A DNA stretch of 64,000 nt, from the NCBI GenBank assembly GCA_016709675.1, contig JADJMH010000001.1, forward strand, positions 1 to 64,000, in the 5' to 3' direction. Origin of the DNA: Candidatus Accumulibacter proximus. Its GTDB lineage: Bacteria; Pseudomonadota; Gammaproteobacteria; Burkholderiales; Rhodocyclaceae. The notes under the pieces are model-generated. The model saw only the letters and a program-made list of their open reading frames with translations, had not been told where the DNA came from and did not search any database. Position 1 is the stretch's first letter, and each line of letters starts with the position of its first letter. Both the position numbers and the translations under genes were made by a program. Shown here piece after piece: positions 57,201 to 64,000 of this stretch.

Positions 57201-57230
57201 CGCGAAATCGAGGCGCGCAAGAAGCGCTGA
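54204..57230 (+). CDS. RelE-like / SF1 (UvrD-type) helicase / ankyrin fusion protein
   Basis: 1,008 residues. Residues 1-95 resemble RelE/HigB-type RNase folds (FRAAQVKKLVNLSHGRFYRA, then ADRLLFSLVRHGDEVCALML, then VIANHDYDKSRFL). Residues about 140-570 are a complete SF1A helicase: Walker A GSAGSGKTALT (150), DEVQD (321), GDSNQIVHPN (350), SIHEAKGLEYDNIVLY (motif V) and NALYVALTRAISNVYV (motif VI). Ankyrin-type repeats follow at about 712-765 (TPLMAAAAAGNVPLVEALLE). The C-terminal 60 residues form a charged Ala/Glu/Arg coiled coil. It starts 90 nt after the pRiA4b-like gene in the same direction, so it probably belongs to the same unit. The function is not known; a DNA-translocating defence effector is plausible. 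Confidence 0.85.
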   Translation: MKILEYTGLDTSRVKASYRKVADAIARNDFRAAQVKKLVNLSHGRFYRARLDDADRLLFSLVRHGDEVCALMLEVIANHDYDKSRFLRGAAIDESRILDIDADEAIAEALPVRYLHPERTAIHLLDKAISFDDTQEAIYRQPAPLIVVGSAGSGKTALTLEKLKHAEGEVLYVTHSSYLAQSARDLYYANGFEHSGQEAVFLSYREFVESIRVPPGREASWRDFAGWFGRMRQTFREFDGHQVFEEIRGVLAAGAGGVLSRDDYLALGVRQSIFPVDLRDRLYDLFEKYRGWLAEAKLYDLNLVAQDWHALAAPRYDFVVVDEVQDITTVQLALVLRTLKRPGHFLLCGDSNQIVHPNFFSWSQVKSLFWKDPKLAERQELRVLTANFRNGLEATRVANQLLKIKHRRFGSIDRESNFLVQAVGGEAGQVALMPDKDASKRELDQKIRQSTQFAVLVMRDEDKAEARKHFATPLLFSIHEAKGLEYDNIVLYRFISDHRAEFSEIVDGVEPTDLAADTLDYRRAKDKSDKSLEVYKFFVNALYVALTRAISNVYVIESDTGHPLFGLLEMSLGQVKVDARQSTLEDWQKEARKLELQGKQEQAEAIRRTILKQTPVPWPVFGEAKVLELLVKVFREQVPGAKMKQQLYEYATCHDEPQLAEWLASEAKFDQAANFVQQRATFGRKTYVPYFANHFKDILKQCEQYGIEHRLPMNLTPLMAAAAAGNVPLVEALLERGADRDAVDHYGYNALHWALREGFREAKFARGPLAALYEQLAPASIDVNTGERLVRLDRHLSEYFLFQTLWVLFKSRFTHRQRRTNGAFESQAILDAWQFLPANIVRPERNRRQHLSSVLARNEIDRDYAYNRALFKRASQGWYQLNPNLAVRRRQGDEETWTPACAALNLPLINEFSRLNDWGWPETIPKVINRFLVQSGLPGWRVPIAAERAVARAQALEEQRLAEARALQAQREAEQAAAAQKPIRWGGPQAKRLEIERIRREIEARKKR

Positions 57231-57315
57231 CCGGACGGCTTCGCGGCGCCGAACCGGTGCCGGTACGGCAGGCGGCGGCAGGCTGCTGACGGTCAGCGCT
57301 AGCGGCGCAGGGCGG

Positions 57316-58464
57316 TCACTGCGGACAACCGCTGCATGCCCGATCCGCAAGCCTCAGCGAATCCTCCATCACGCCGACGGCGACATCGCTTGGCTCCTGC
57401 CGGGTCTGGCCGGACGCGGCGAGAAGCGCCTGCAGCCTGTCCTGCCGGGCCTCGTCGCCAAGCGCCGCCAGGCTGGCAACCTGCCGATAGAACTGCGGCA
57501 GATCGTGATTCTGTCTCGCGAGCAGCACCTCGAAGGCGGGCACCAGCTCGCTATAAAGCGAGAGCGAGGCGAATGTGGCGTTGTTCGGATCGTCGCCAAA
57601 GAACGCGTCGTAGCCTGCGTAACCGCCCCAGACGACCTTCAGCCCGGCGTAGTCGCGCCGCAGCGTGGCGAGCAGCCCGGCCTTGGCGACACGCAGCTCG
57701 CTGAGCGAACGTGGGCTCTCATAGAGCGCCTGAAACCGCTTGCCGTAGTCGCGCAGCAGCGCCATGAAAGCGGCCTTGCGCGCGCGCTGCACGGCGAAGG
57801 CGGCGCGCTGTTCCGGCGTCGCGTGCCGCGCCAGCCAGCGCCGCAGGCCTTCGTTCTCCACCGCCGTGGCGAAGGATTCGTTGAACCGCGTATCGCCTGC
57901 GACAAAGACGAGCTGATGGGCCAGCTCGTGAAACACCGTCCGCGCGACGTCCAGCGGACCGAAGCGCAGGAAGGTATTCAGCACCGGGTCGTCGAAATAG
58001 CCGAGCGTGGAGTAGGCGGGCACACCGCCGACGAAGGTTTCGTAACCCTGCTGGCGCAGTTCCGCAGCCAACTGTTCGGCGTCCCGCCGGTCGTAGTAGC
58101 CACGGTAGCTGACGCAGCCGACCACCAGCAGGCACCAGCGCCTGGCGTGCAGAGAAAACTCGGGCGCAGCGAACACGTTCCAGACGACGTAAGGACGGCC
58201 GAGGTCGGCGTAGGCGCGGTAGCTGTCGTTATCGGGCAGGCCCAGCTCGCGGCTGGCAAAGTCGCGTATGGCCTGCACCTCCGCCAGTTGCTGCCGCAGT
58301 CGCGGGTCGCTCGCCGGGTCGACGATGAGGTCGCTGATCGGGATTGCAGCTCGCATGACCTCGAGGTGTCCGCTGATCGCCTGGGCGTAGTACCCGAGGT
58401 GGCTGCAGCCGGTCAGCAGCGCGGCCAGCAGCAGCGGCAGGTGCCAATCACGGAGCCTGTTCAT
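57316..58464 (-). CDS. Predicted aminopeptidase lipoprotein (COG4324 family)
   Basis: About 382 residues from ATG codons at 58467/58464 (MMNRLRDWHLPLLL). There is a lipoprotein signal with lipobox LLTGCS, so it is membrane-anchored in the periplasm. The zinc-protease site is in VFHELAHQLVFVAG, followed by the family stretch FNESFATAVENEGLRRWLA, which supplies the third ligand Glu. The family is annotated as predicted aminopeptidases; no substrate is known. The start overlaps the end of the hydrolase gene upstream (58448), so the two are likely co-translated. Confidence 0.85.
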   Translation of the reverse strand: MNRLRDWHLPLLLAALLTGCSHLGYYAQAISGHLEVMRAAIPISDLIVDPASDPRLRQQLAEVQAIRDFASRELGLPDNDSYRAYADLGRPYVVWNVFAAPEFSLHARRWCLLVVGCVSYRGYYDRRDAEQLAAELRQQGYETFVGGVPAYSTLGYFDDPVLNTFLRFGPLDVARTVFHELAHQLVFVAGDTRFNESFATAVENEGLRRWLARHATPEQRAAFAVQRARKAAFMALLRDYGKRFQALYESPRSLSELRVAKAGLLATLRRDYAGLKVVWGGYAGYDAFFGDDPNNATFASLSLYSELVPAFEVLLARQNHDLPQFYRQVASLAALGDEARQDRLQALLAASGQTRQEPSDVAVGVMEDSLRLADRACSGCPQ

Positions 58465-59182
58465 CATGGCGGAAACGGCCGCTTTCGAGGAACGCGGCGA
58501 TCTGCGCCGCGCAGTGCCGCGAGGCGAGCATCTCCGAGTGCGCCACCGGCAGGGCGATGAAGTCGGCGGCGCCCGGCAACCGCGTCTCCGCCAGGGCCAC
58601 CACGCCGTCGTTGGGCAGCGGCAAGCCGGGTACCAGGCGACCCAGGCCAACGCGACGCGTCCCAGCGAGTACCCCGATCGCCACGGCCGGTCGTGGCGCA
58701 CTGGCCACGGCGCCAGAGGTGTGCGACAGCCATTGCATGATCGAGCGCCCAAGCAGTGCTGGCACTCCCGGCACCGTAGCCAATCGTCGCGCGCAGTGGC
58801 TGCCCAGACAGGGGGTGCCAAGGAGCACCGCCCGGCGCAGGCGCGGATCCGGCGTTTGCGCCAGCATCTCCAGGATGACGAGACCGCCGAGACTGTGTCC
58901 GACCAGATGGATGTCCGCCGCGCTCGTTGCCGCGATCAGGCGGAGCAGGCCATCGGCGTTCTCCGCCAGGCTTGCACGCACGCTCGGATAGCCGAAACGC
59001 AGCGTGCGGTAGCCGCGGTGCTGCAGCCAGTGGGCATGCAGGCTGAAAACGGCGGCCGGGGTCCACAAGCCGTGCACCAGGATCACCGTTGCCGGCGTCG
59101 GGTGATGCTCAGGCGTCGCGACGGCATGCAGCTGTCGTTGCTGGGCAACAGGGGAATCGTTGGTGATATTTGCTTCTTCCAC
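58448..59182 (-). CDS. Alpha/beta hydrolase (esterase/lipase-like)
   Basis: 244 residues. An oxyanion-hole region VILVHGLWTPAAVF, nucleophile elbow LVGHSLGGLVIL, and a late His in LPVAHSEML complete a typical alpha/beta-hydrolase triad, as in EstA-like or PGAP1-like enzymes. There is no clear signal peptide. The substrate is unknown. Its last codons overlap the start of the aminopeptidase gene. Confidence 0.85.
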   Translation of the reverse strand: MEEANITNDSPVAQQRQLHAVATPEHHPTPATVILVHGLWTPAAVFSLHAHWLQHRGYRTLRFGYPSVRASLAENADGLLRLIAATSAADIHLVGHSLGGLVILEMLAQTPDPRLRRAVLLGTPCLGSHCARRLATVPGVPALLGRSIMQWLSHTSGAVASAPRPAVAIGVLAGTRRVGLGRLVPGLPLPNDGVVALAETRLPGAADFIALPVAHSEMLASRHCAAQIAAFLESGRFRHDEQAP

Positions 59183-59234
59183 GAAAAAGGAAAAGCCAGG
59201 AAATCCTTCGGCGTAGCTTCAAGTATAGGCTTCC

Positions 59235-59415
59235 CCATTAGCCTGCAGGGAGAAGAGAGGCAAGCAGGGAAGGTGCCGACCACTTCGGCCACGCTCCTCC
59301 ATCGAGCCGCTGCCTCAGCTCCACATCCGCTTGAACGGCAAGCCGCATACCCATCGCCTTCAGGATGGCGGTAAAGCTACGCAGTTCAGGGTTGCCTTGC
59401 GGCGGGCGGGTGCAA
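59235..59415 (-). pseudogene. Remnant of a HigA-like addiction-module antitoxin
   Basis: The minus strand reads GNPELRSFTAILKAMGMRLA followed by VQADVEL, the C-terminal half of Xre-type addiction-module antidote proteins (family pattern GNP.L.T...vL.alGl.L). The N-terminal half and the toxin gene are absent, and the sequence runs out into unrelated residues. Confidence 0.5.
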
Positions 59416-59421
59416 TAGAGC

Positions 59422-59447
59422 GTTGCACAAGCGTTCGCTTGTGCAAC
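59422..59447. promoter_or_regulatory. Perfect 26-nt palindrome upstream of the AbrB-type antitoxin gene
   Basis: 12-bp arms (gttgcacaagcg/cgcttgtgcaac) with a 2-nt centre. It has no T-run. The position about 70 nt before the antitoxin start fits an autoregulatory operator; a hairpin is the alternative. Confidence 0.5.
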
Positions 59448-59516
59448 ATTGGGATGTGATAGGTCTTGATATGGCTTAGTTGATGATATATATCTTGATT
59501 CATTACAGGAGGCACC

Positions 59517-59876
59517 ATGTCACATATCGCCAAGCTGTTCAAGAATGGCAGCAGTCAGGCGGTCCGCCTGCCTGCCGAATACCGTTTCGCTAGCACCGAG
59601 GTCTATATCCGGCGCGACCCGGAGACGGGTAACGTTATCCTTTCCCGCAAGCCGACAACGTGGGACGGATTTCTTGCTGCGCTCAAGGTTGCCAACAAGC
59701 TCTCCTGTACCTTCATCGTCGAAGTCAGGGCCAACGACTTGCTGGACCCTTCCGCCGGTACTGGCACGTTACCACAAGAATGGAACCCGCCAACGGCAGG
59801 TCGACGCTCCAGCCCACCGGCCCGTCCCTGGCGTACAGATCCCGCTCCCGCAATTCTCTACAGAATTACCGTATGA
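59517..59876 (+). CDS. AbrB/MazE-type (VapB) antitoxin, C-terminal tail probably out of frame
   Basis: It starts MSHIAKLFKNGSSQAVRLPA with a strong AGGAGG site. Residues 1-55 are a swapped-hairpin AbrB DNA-binding domain ending VILSRKPTTWDGFLAAL, a very typical VapB pattern. Family members are about 75-80 residues. Here the frame runs to 119 with an atypical Pro-rich tail, which suggests an indel after about residue 58. The VapC toxin gene that should follow is not found. The A+T-rich stretch just upstream (59450-59510) probably holds its promoter. Confidence 0.7.
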   Translation: MSHIAKLFKNGSSQAVRLPAEYRFASTEVYIRRDPETGNVILSRKPTTWDGFLAALKVANKLSCTFIVEVRANDLLDPSAGTGTLPQEWNPPTAGRRSSPPARPWRTDPAPAILYRITV

Positions 59877-60282
59877 GCTGTGCAGCCTTCGCGACAAGTA
59901 TCCCGAGCAGGTCGAAGCGTGGTGCGCTGCGGCCGACGTGATCGACCGCCGCACGGTCGCCGCGGCATGGGCGACGAACTCAAGGCCAAGAAGGAGTCGG
60001 CGGAAGCGCAAGGGTCAGCGCGACGCAGAGCTGGCCGCTGGCACTCGCCGGAGACCAGAACGTGGAGCCAGAGGCGCGCATGAAGCGCTGGTGGATTGAC
60101 CGCCAGTCGTTGCCGTCTTTTCTCGAGCAGGCGCTCAACGATACCGGCGCGATGGCAGTGCCACTTATGACCAGTGGCAGCGCCATGCCCGAAAAGTCGC
60201 ACACGACCCGGTTGATTACGCCATCTCGCTCGTGCAGTGGTGCTACGGCGGTTCGGCGAATGCCCTGATCGATCCTTAGCGG
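59877..60282 (+). other. Unrecognised decayed coding stretch
   Basis: Plus-strand pieces such as DKYPEQVEAWCAAADVIDRR and, in another frame, WQRHARKVAHDPVDYAISLV and QWCYGGSANALIDP (ending just before 60283) look like coding sequence with indels. The family is not recognised. It ends immediately before the decayed hydrolase gene and may have been its operon partner. Confidence 0.35.
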
Positions 60283-61887
60283 ATGCAAGTCAGGGGGGAC
60301 GAGCCGATTCCAGCTGCCGGCGGGCCGATCCTGCTCTTTCTGCACGGCACCGCATCGAGTTGCGCCGGTAGCTTCGGTAAGCTGTGGGCGCTGGAGAGCC
60401 GCGCGGGCAAGGTGGCCCGCGAGCGCTTGCAGGCGCGTTACGGCGAGGCCGATCGATGTCAAGTGCTTCGTGCGCGTCGCGTGTCCGGCATCTGGCCGCA
60501 TCGAGCGGTGGCTTTCGGTACTCGATTTCCTGGCCGAAAAAACCACCGGCAACGGCTTGGTCGCCGATGGGGTGGACTTCCTGCTGGCGGTGGTCGAGAA
60601 GCGGACCGATCCGTGCACCCTGCCGGGGATCGAGGCGATGATGCCGGGCTCGGCGCTGACGCGCCAGCTGCAGCAACCACCACTCATCTGCCATGCCAAC
60701 CGCACGGTCATCGCCGGGGACATCGAGGGAGAATCGCTGTGGTAAGAGATAAAGATCGTTGCCACCGACTGGTTCTAGGGCCAGAGAAGGACGCCCGCTT
60801 CCGCAAGGATCAGGGGCCGGATGTCAATCACTTCAGCTATTTCGCCAATGCGCGCAGCGTGCGCGGGCTGATCGACGATTTCTACGGCCCGCTGCTTGAG
60901 TTCCTCGCCCGGACCCACCGCGTCGAGTTCTTTGCCTACGACTGGCAGCTGTCGGTTCGCGAGGCGGCAGCGAAGCTCGCTGCCAAACTCGACACAGGCC
61001 AAGCTGTCGCTGCTGGACATCACCCAGGACACCGACCAGATCGCCGATCTGGTGCGCGACTATCCTGGGCTACTGGAGCTGCTCCCCTTCGCACCGCAAG
61101 ATCCCGATCTTGCTGATCTGAATCGCTGGAAGAACATCAAGGCGACCACCCGGGCGCGCTGGCAGACGGCCCCGGACGACAAGCTGGGCAGCGCCCGGCG
61201 CACCTGGCAGCTGCTGCCCGATGCCGCTCCCGATCCCCGTTACATGTGCAACGCCGCCGGTTGCCGGCCCGTGACCGTGGTCGACTACCAGTTCGCCGAC
61301 TACGACCAGCCATGGCTGGCCGGCCGCAAACGCATCGCCTTTCTCGCCACCGGGGAAGGCGACGGGACGGCGACCTGAGTTATGCGTGCTACGCGGTGCT
61401 GGTCGGCCACTATCTCGGCGACACCATTGTCAGCGCCGAGGCAGTGCTCGATCGTCAGCTGGACGGCGCCCTGTCGCGCCGCCTCGACCTGGGCGTCTAT
61501 CCAGGGTCGAGCGGTCAGCATGCCCTGTTTTTCAACAAGTGGCCGAGCGTGAAGCCCCGCGTTGCGATAGTGGTCAGCCTCGGCCAGGTCGGCGAGCTGA
61601 CCTCAGCCTTGCGCGAAGTGCGTGCGGGCAGCGCCGCGATCTCCTGCCTCCCGGTGGGCACTGGCGCCGACGGCATGACGGTGCGCGACGCGCTCGAGGC
61701 GATCCTGCGTGGGGCGATTGCTGCCAACCGGCGGCTGGTTGACACGCAGATGGACGAGCAGGTGACGATCGACAAGATCGAGTTCATCGAGCTCTACGAG
61801 CATGTGGCGATTGCCGCTTGCGAGGCCCTGCAGGCCTTGCTGCGCGATGGGCAACTGGCAAGCGCTGTCAGGGCAAGCCCAAGCTAG
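60283..61887 (+). pseudogene. CHAT-family-associated alpha/beta hydrolase, frameshifted and 3'-truncated
   Basis: Ordered pieces follow. GGPILLFLHGTASSCAGSFG and VADGVDFLLAVVEKRTDP with MMPGSALTRQLQQPP come first, then NHFSYFANARSVRGLI, DDFYGPLLEFLARTHRVEFF with AYDWQLS, LSLLDITQDTDQIADLV and VTVVDYQFADYDQPWLAG. The last frame (about 61380-61887) reads YAVLVGHYLGDTIVSAEAVL and later IEFIELYEHVAIAACEAL. This matches large proteins in which hydrolase-like parts precede a CHAT (caspase-like) protease domain. Several indels are present and no CHAT domain follows, so the gene is dead and lacks its effector end. Confidence 0.6.
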
Positions 61888-61899
61888 CCGGAATCCGGG

Positions 61900-62100
61900 T
61901 CTCAGGCGCGAGACCAGCTTGCCATTCTGCTGCAGCGCATCCCGCAGCCCGGGCGCGAGGCCTGGCTGGCACGCGCTGACGTCGCCCCGCGCTCGGCTTC
62001 GCCTCGGGCGAGGCCCAGGAGCGGCTGAACCTCCTGGGGAGCGCGTTCAAGCGACTGGCACTCGTCGAGACCAATCCCGAACGTCGCCACCCGGCGCAGG
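61900..62100 (+). pseudogene. Fragment of a TPR-like protein linked to CHAT systems
   Basis: Plus-strand pieces QLAILLQRIPQPGREAWLAR and, after a frame change, EAQERLNLLGSAFKRLALVE look like the start of a helical-repeat (TPR-like) protein of the kind found beside CHAT genes. Only about 60 residues remain. The match is by eye. Confidence 0.4.
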
Positions 62101-62193
62101 GCGGTACCCCGGGCCGCCTTGCTGACTCTCCGGAGAAACGGGGCGGCGGGTGGCCGCACTCGCCGGGCGTGCGCTGCCCGGCGAGTGCGGCGC

Positions 62194-64000
62194 TCACTTC
62201 CAGTCGCCGCGCATGCCGGCGACGATCGCCTGCAAATGCTCGGGAGTTGCTGCTGCCGGCGCCACCGGTACGCCGACCGTCAGCGCGATTGCCGAGAAGA
62301 TGCCGCGCCGCAGCGGCTTGCTCATCGCCGGCCCGTCCTTGCGGCTGAAGAAACTGCCCCACAGGCCCTGCAGCGCCATCGGAATCACCGGCGCCGGCGT
62401 GCGCTTGACAATCCGCTGCACGCCCGGCCGGAAGGGGTAGATCTCGCCGGTATCGGTAATCCGCCCTTCGGGAAAGATCGCCACCAGTTCCCCCGCCTCG
62501 AGCGCCTTTGCCACCTCCTCAAAAGCGGCCTCCATCATCGCCGCATCCTCCCTGGCCGGCGCGATCGGGATGGCGTGCATGTGGCGGAAGACGAAGCTGA
62601 TCAGCGGCGTGCGATAGATGCGGTAATCCATGACAAAACGGATCGGCCGCCGGCTGGCGGCGGCAATCACCAGCGGATCGACAAAGCTGACGTGATTGCA
62701 GACCAGCACCGCCGCGCCCTCTTCCGGAATGTTCTCCAGGCCGCTCTGCCGCAAGCGATACACCGAGTGGATAAGCAGCCAGGCAATGAAGCGCAACATG
62801 AACTCCGGCACCAGACTGTAGATGTACACCGCCACCGCCGCATTGCAGACGGCGGCGACACCAAACAGCACCGGAATCGACAGACCATCGGCAAGCAGTC
62901 CGGCCGCCGCCAGCGAACCGACGACCATGAACAGCGCGTTCAGAATGTTGTTGGCGGCGATGATTCGCGCCCGCTGTTCGGCTGCGCTGCGCAACTGGAT
63001 CAGCGCATACAGCGGCACGATGAAAAAACCGCCAAACACGCCAAGCGCAAGAAGATCGAAGAGTACGCGCCAGATCTCGTGCAGGGTGAGCAGGCTGGGC
63101 AGCGGCAGCGGCGCCCCTGCGGGCAGTAGATCGGGAGAAGCAAAGGCGAGATCGATGCCGAACAGCGTCAGACCGATCGAACCGAAAGGCACCAGACCAA
63201 TTTCGACGTGCCCGGCCGACAGGCGCTCGCAGAGGAGTGATCCCAGACCGATGCCGACCGTGAACACGGCCAGCAGCAGCGTCACCGAGCTCTCGCTGCC
63301 CCCGAGAACGTTCTTCGCGTAGGCCGGGAACTGCGCCAGGAATAGAGCGCCGTAGAGCCAGAACCAGGAAATGCCGAGGATCGACAGAAAGACCGTGCGG
63401 TTCTGGCGTGCAAAACCGATGTTGCGCCAGGTTTCGGACAGCGGATTGAGGCTGACGACCAGTTGCGGCGCCGGCGCCGGCGCCGCCGGGATGCCACGAC
63501 TGAACAGATAGCCAAACCCCGCGATCAACAGGCCGGCATAAGCCACCCAGGTCGGATGCCCGGCCGCGCCGGCGAGCAGGCCGCCGGCCAGCGTGCCGAT
63601 CAGGATGGCGACGAAGGTGCCGGCCTCGACCAGCGCGTTGCCACCAACCAGCTCGTTCTCATGCAGATGCTGCGGCAGGATGGCGTACTTGACCGGCCCG
63701 AACAGCGTCGAATGCAGGCCCAGCAGAAACAGCGCCGTGAGCAGAACCGCCAGGCTGTGCATCGAGAAGCCGAGCAAGGCGACCCCCATGATGACGATCT
63801 CGAGCAGCTTGACCAGCCGCGCCAGCTTCGCCTTGTCGTACTTGTCTGCCAGTTGCCCGGCGGTGGCCGAGAACAGAAAGAACGGCAGGATGAAAATTCC
63901 CGCTGCCAGATTGGTCAACACCTCGGGCGCCAGCGCGGTCCAGCTCGCCGCCTGAAAGGTGAGCAGCACGATCAGCGCATTCTTGAACAGGTTGTCGTTG
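62194..64000 (-). CDS. MFS transporter fused to a PlsC-type acyltransferase (LplT-Aas-like), 5' end outside the window
   Basis: At least 602 residues; the frame stays open to the window edge (NDNLFKNALIVLLTFQAAS). The first 400 residues form an MFS transporter with twelve helices of the LplT type. The last 190 residues are a PlsC acyltransferase with NHVSFVDP (the HX4D motif) and FPEGRITDTGE (the glycerol-phosphate site). In related proteins this pair flips lysophospholipids across the inner membrane and re-acylates them. Many homologues carry a third acyl-CoA synthetase domain, absent here. The stop is at 62194. Confidence 0.9.
   Translation of the reverse strand, partial: NDNLFKNALIVLLTFQAASWTALAPEVLTNLAAGIFILPFFLFSATAGQLADKYDKAKLARLVKLLEIVIMGVALLGFSMHSLAVLLTALFLLGLHSTLFGPVKYAILPQHLHENELVGGNALVEAGTFVAILIGTLAGGLLAGAAGHPTWVAYAGLLIAGFGYLFSRGIPAAPAPAPQLVVSLNPLSETWRNIGFARQNRTVFLSILGISWFWLYGALFLAQFPAYAKNVLGGSESSVTLLLAVFTVGIGLGSLLCERLSAGHVEIGLVPFGSIGLTLFGIDLAFASPDLLPAGAPLPLPSLLTLHEIWRVLFDLLALGVFGGFFIVPLYALIQLRSAAEQRARIIAANNILNALFMVVGSLAAAGLLADGLSIPVLFGVAAVCNAAVAVYIYSLVPEFMLRFIAWLLIHSVYRLRQSGLENIPEEGAAVLVCNHVSFVDPLVIAAASRRPIRFVMDYRIYRTPLISFVFRHMHAIPIAPAREDAAMMEAAFEEVAKALEAGELVAIFPEGRITDTGEIYPFRPGVQRIVKRTPAPVIPMALQGLWGSFFSRKDGPAMSKPLRRGIFSAIALTVGVPVAPAAATPEHLQAIVAGMRGDWK

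Overview
The window is G+C-rich (well above 60% by eye in most coding stretches) and looks like a betaproteobacterial chromosome. A Pit phosphate transporter with its DUF47/PhoU-like partner, a CYTH-CHAD remnant, an MFS-PlsC fusion and a MocR/DUF2917 pair fit the Rhodocyclales, possibly a polyphosphate accumulator such as 'Candidatus Accumulibacter'. That assignment is inference from gene content. No rRNA, tRNA or CRISPR array was seen.

Layout. 1-4.7 kb is a graveyard of decayed genes on the minus strand: UspA, a SulP-STAS-cNMP transporter and a probable DUF47 regulator. 4.9-8.3 kb holds a CHAD protein that has lost most of its CYTH domain, then the intact pit-DUF47 operon with a clear terminator. 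9.0-13.0 kb is a two-component pair: a membrane sensor kinase and an NtrC-type sigma-54 activator. 13.6-24.0 kb is one giant gene for a repeat-rich surface protein, with at least seven 714-bp tandem repeats and a frame broken by small indels at recurring sites. 25.4-29.9 kb encodes a complete type I secretion system (ABC ATPase, HlyD-type adaptor, TolC-type outer membrane protein), the likely exporter of that protein.

29.97-37.2 kb is a large PAS/GAF sensor kinase cut in two by a decayed IS21-family element. Its ends, a 5-bp target duplication and subterminal inverted repeats are all visible, and removing the element restores the kinase frame. 37.3-47.1 kb carries housekeeping and accessory genes: MarC, an EamA transporter, an AbiEi-like antitoxin with DUF2917, a MocR regulator, a GST, a methyltransferase, an ABC exporter and a MAPEG protein.

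46.4-57.2 kb is the most interesting block. A trypsin-like protease is divergent from a tightly packed run: a type III-like restriction helicase/nuclease, a VapC PIN toxin, a Mod DNA methyltransferase with an A+T-rich target-recognition segment, and a pRiA4b ORF-3-like protein. Each of these overlaps the next by 4 nt. They are followed by a 1008-residue protein combining a RelE-like N-terminus, an SF1 helicase and ankyrin repeats. This looks like a compound defence locus. 57.3-59.2 kb holds an aminopeptidase lipoprotein and an alpha/beta hydrolase. 59.2-62.1 kb is another decayed block (toxin-antitoxin remnants, a CHAT-family-associated hydrolase, a TPR-like fragment). The window ends inside an MFS-acyltransferase fusion.
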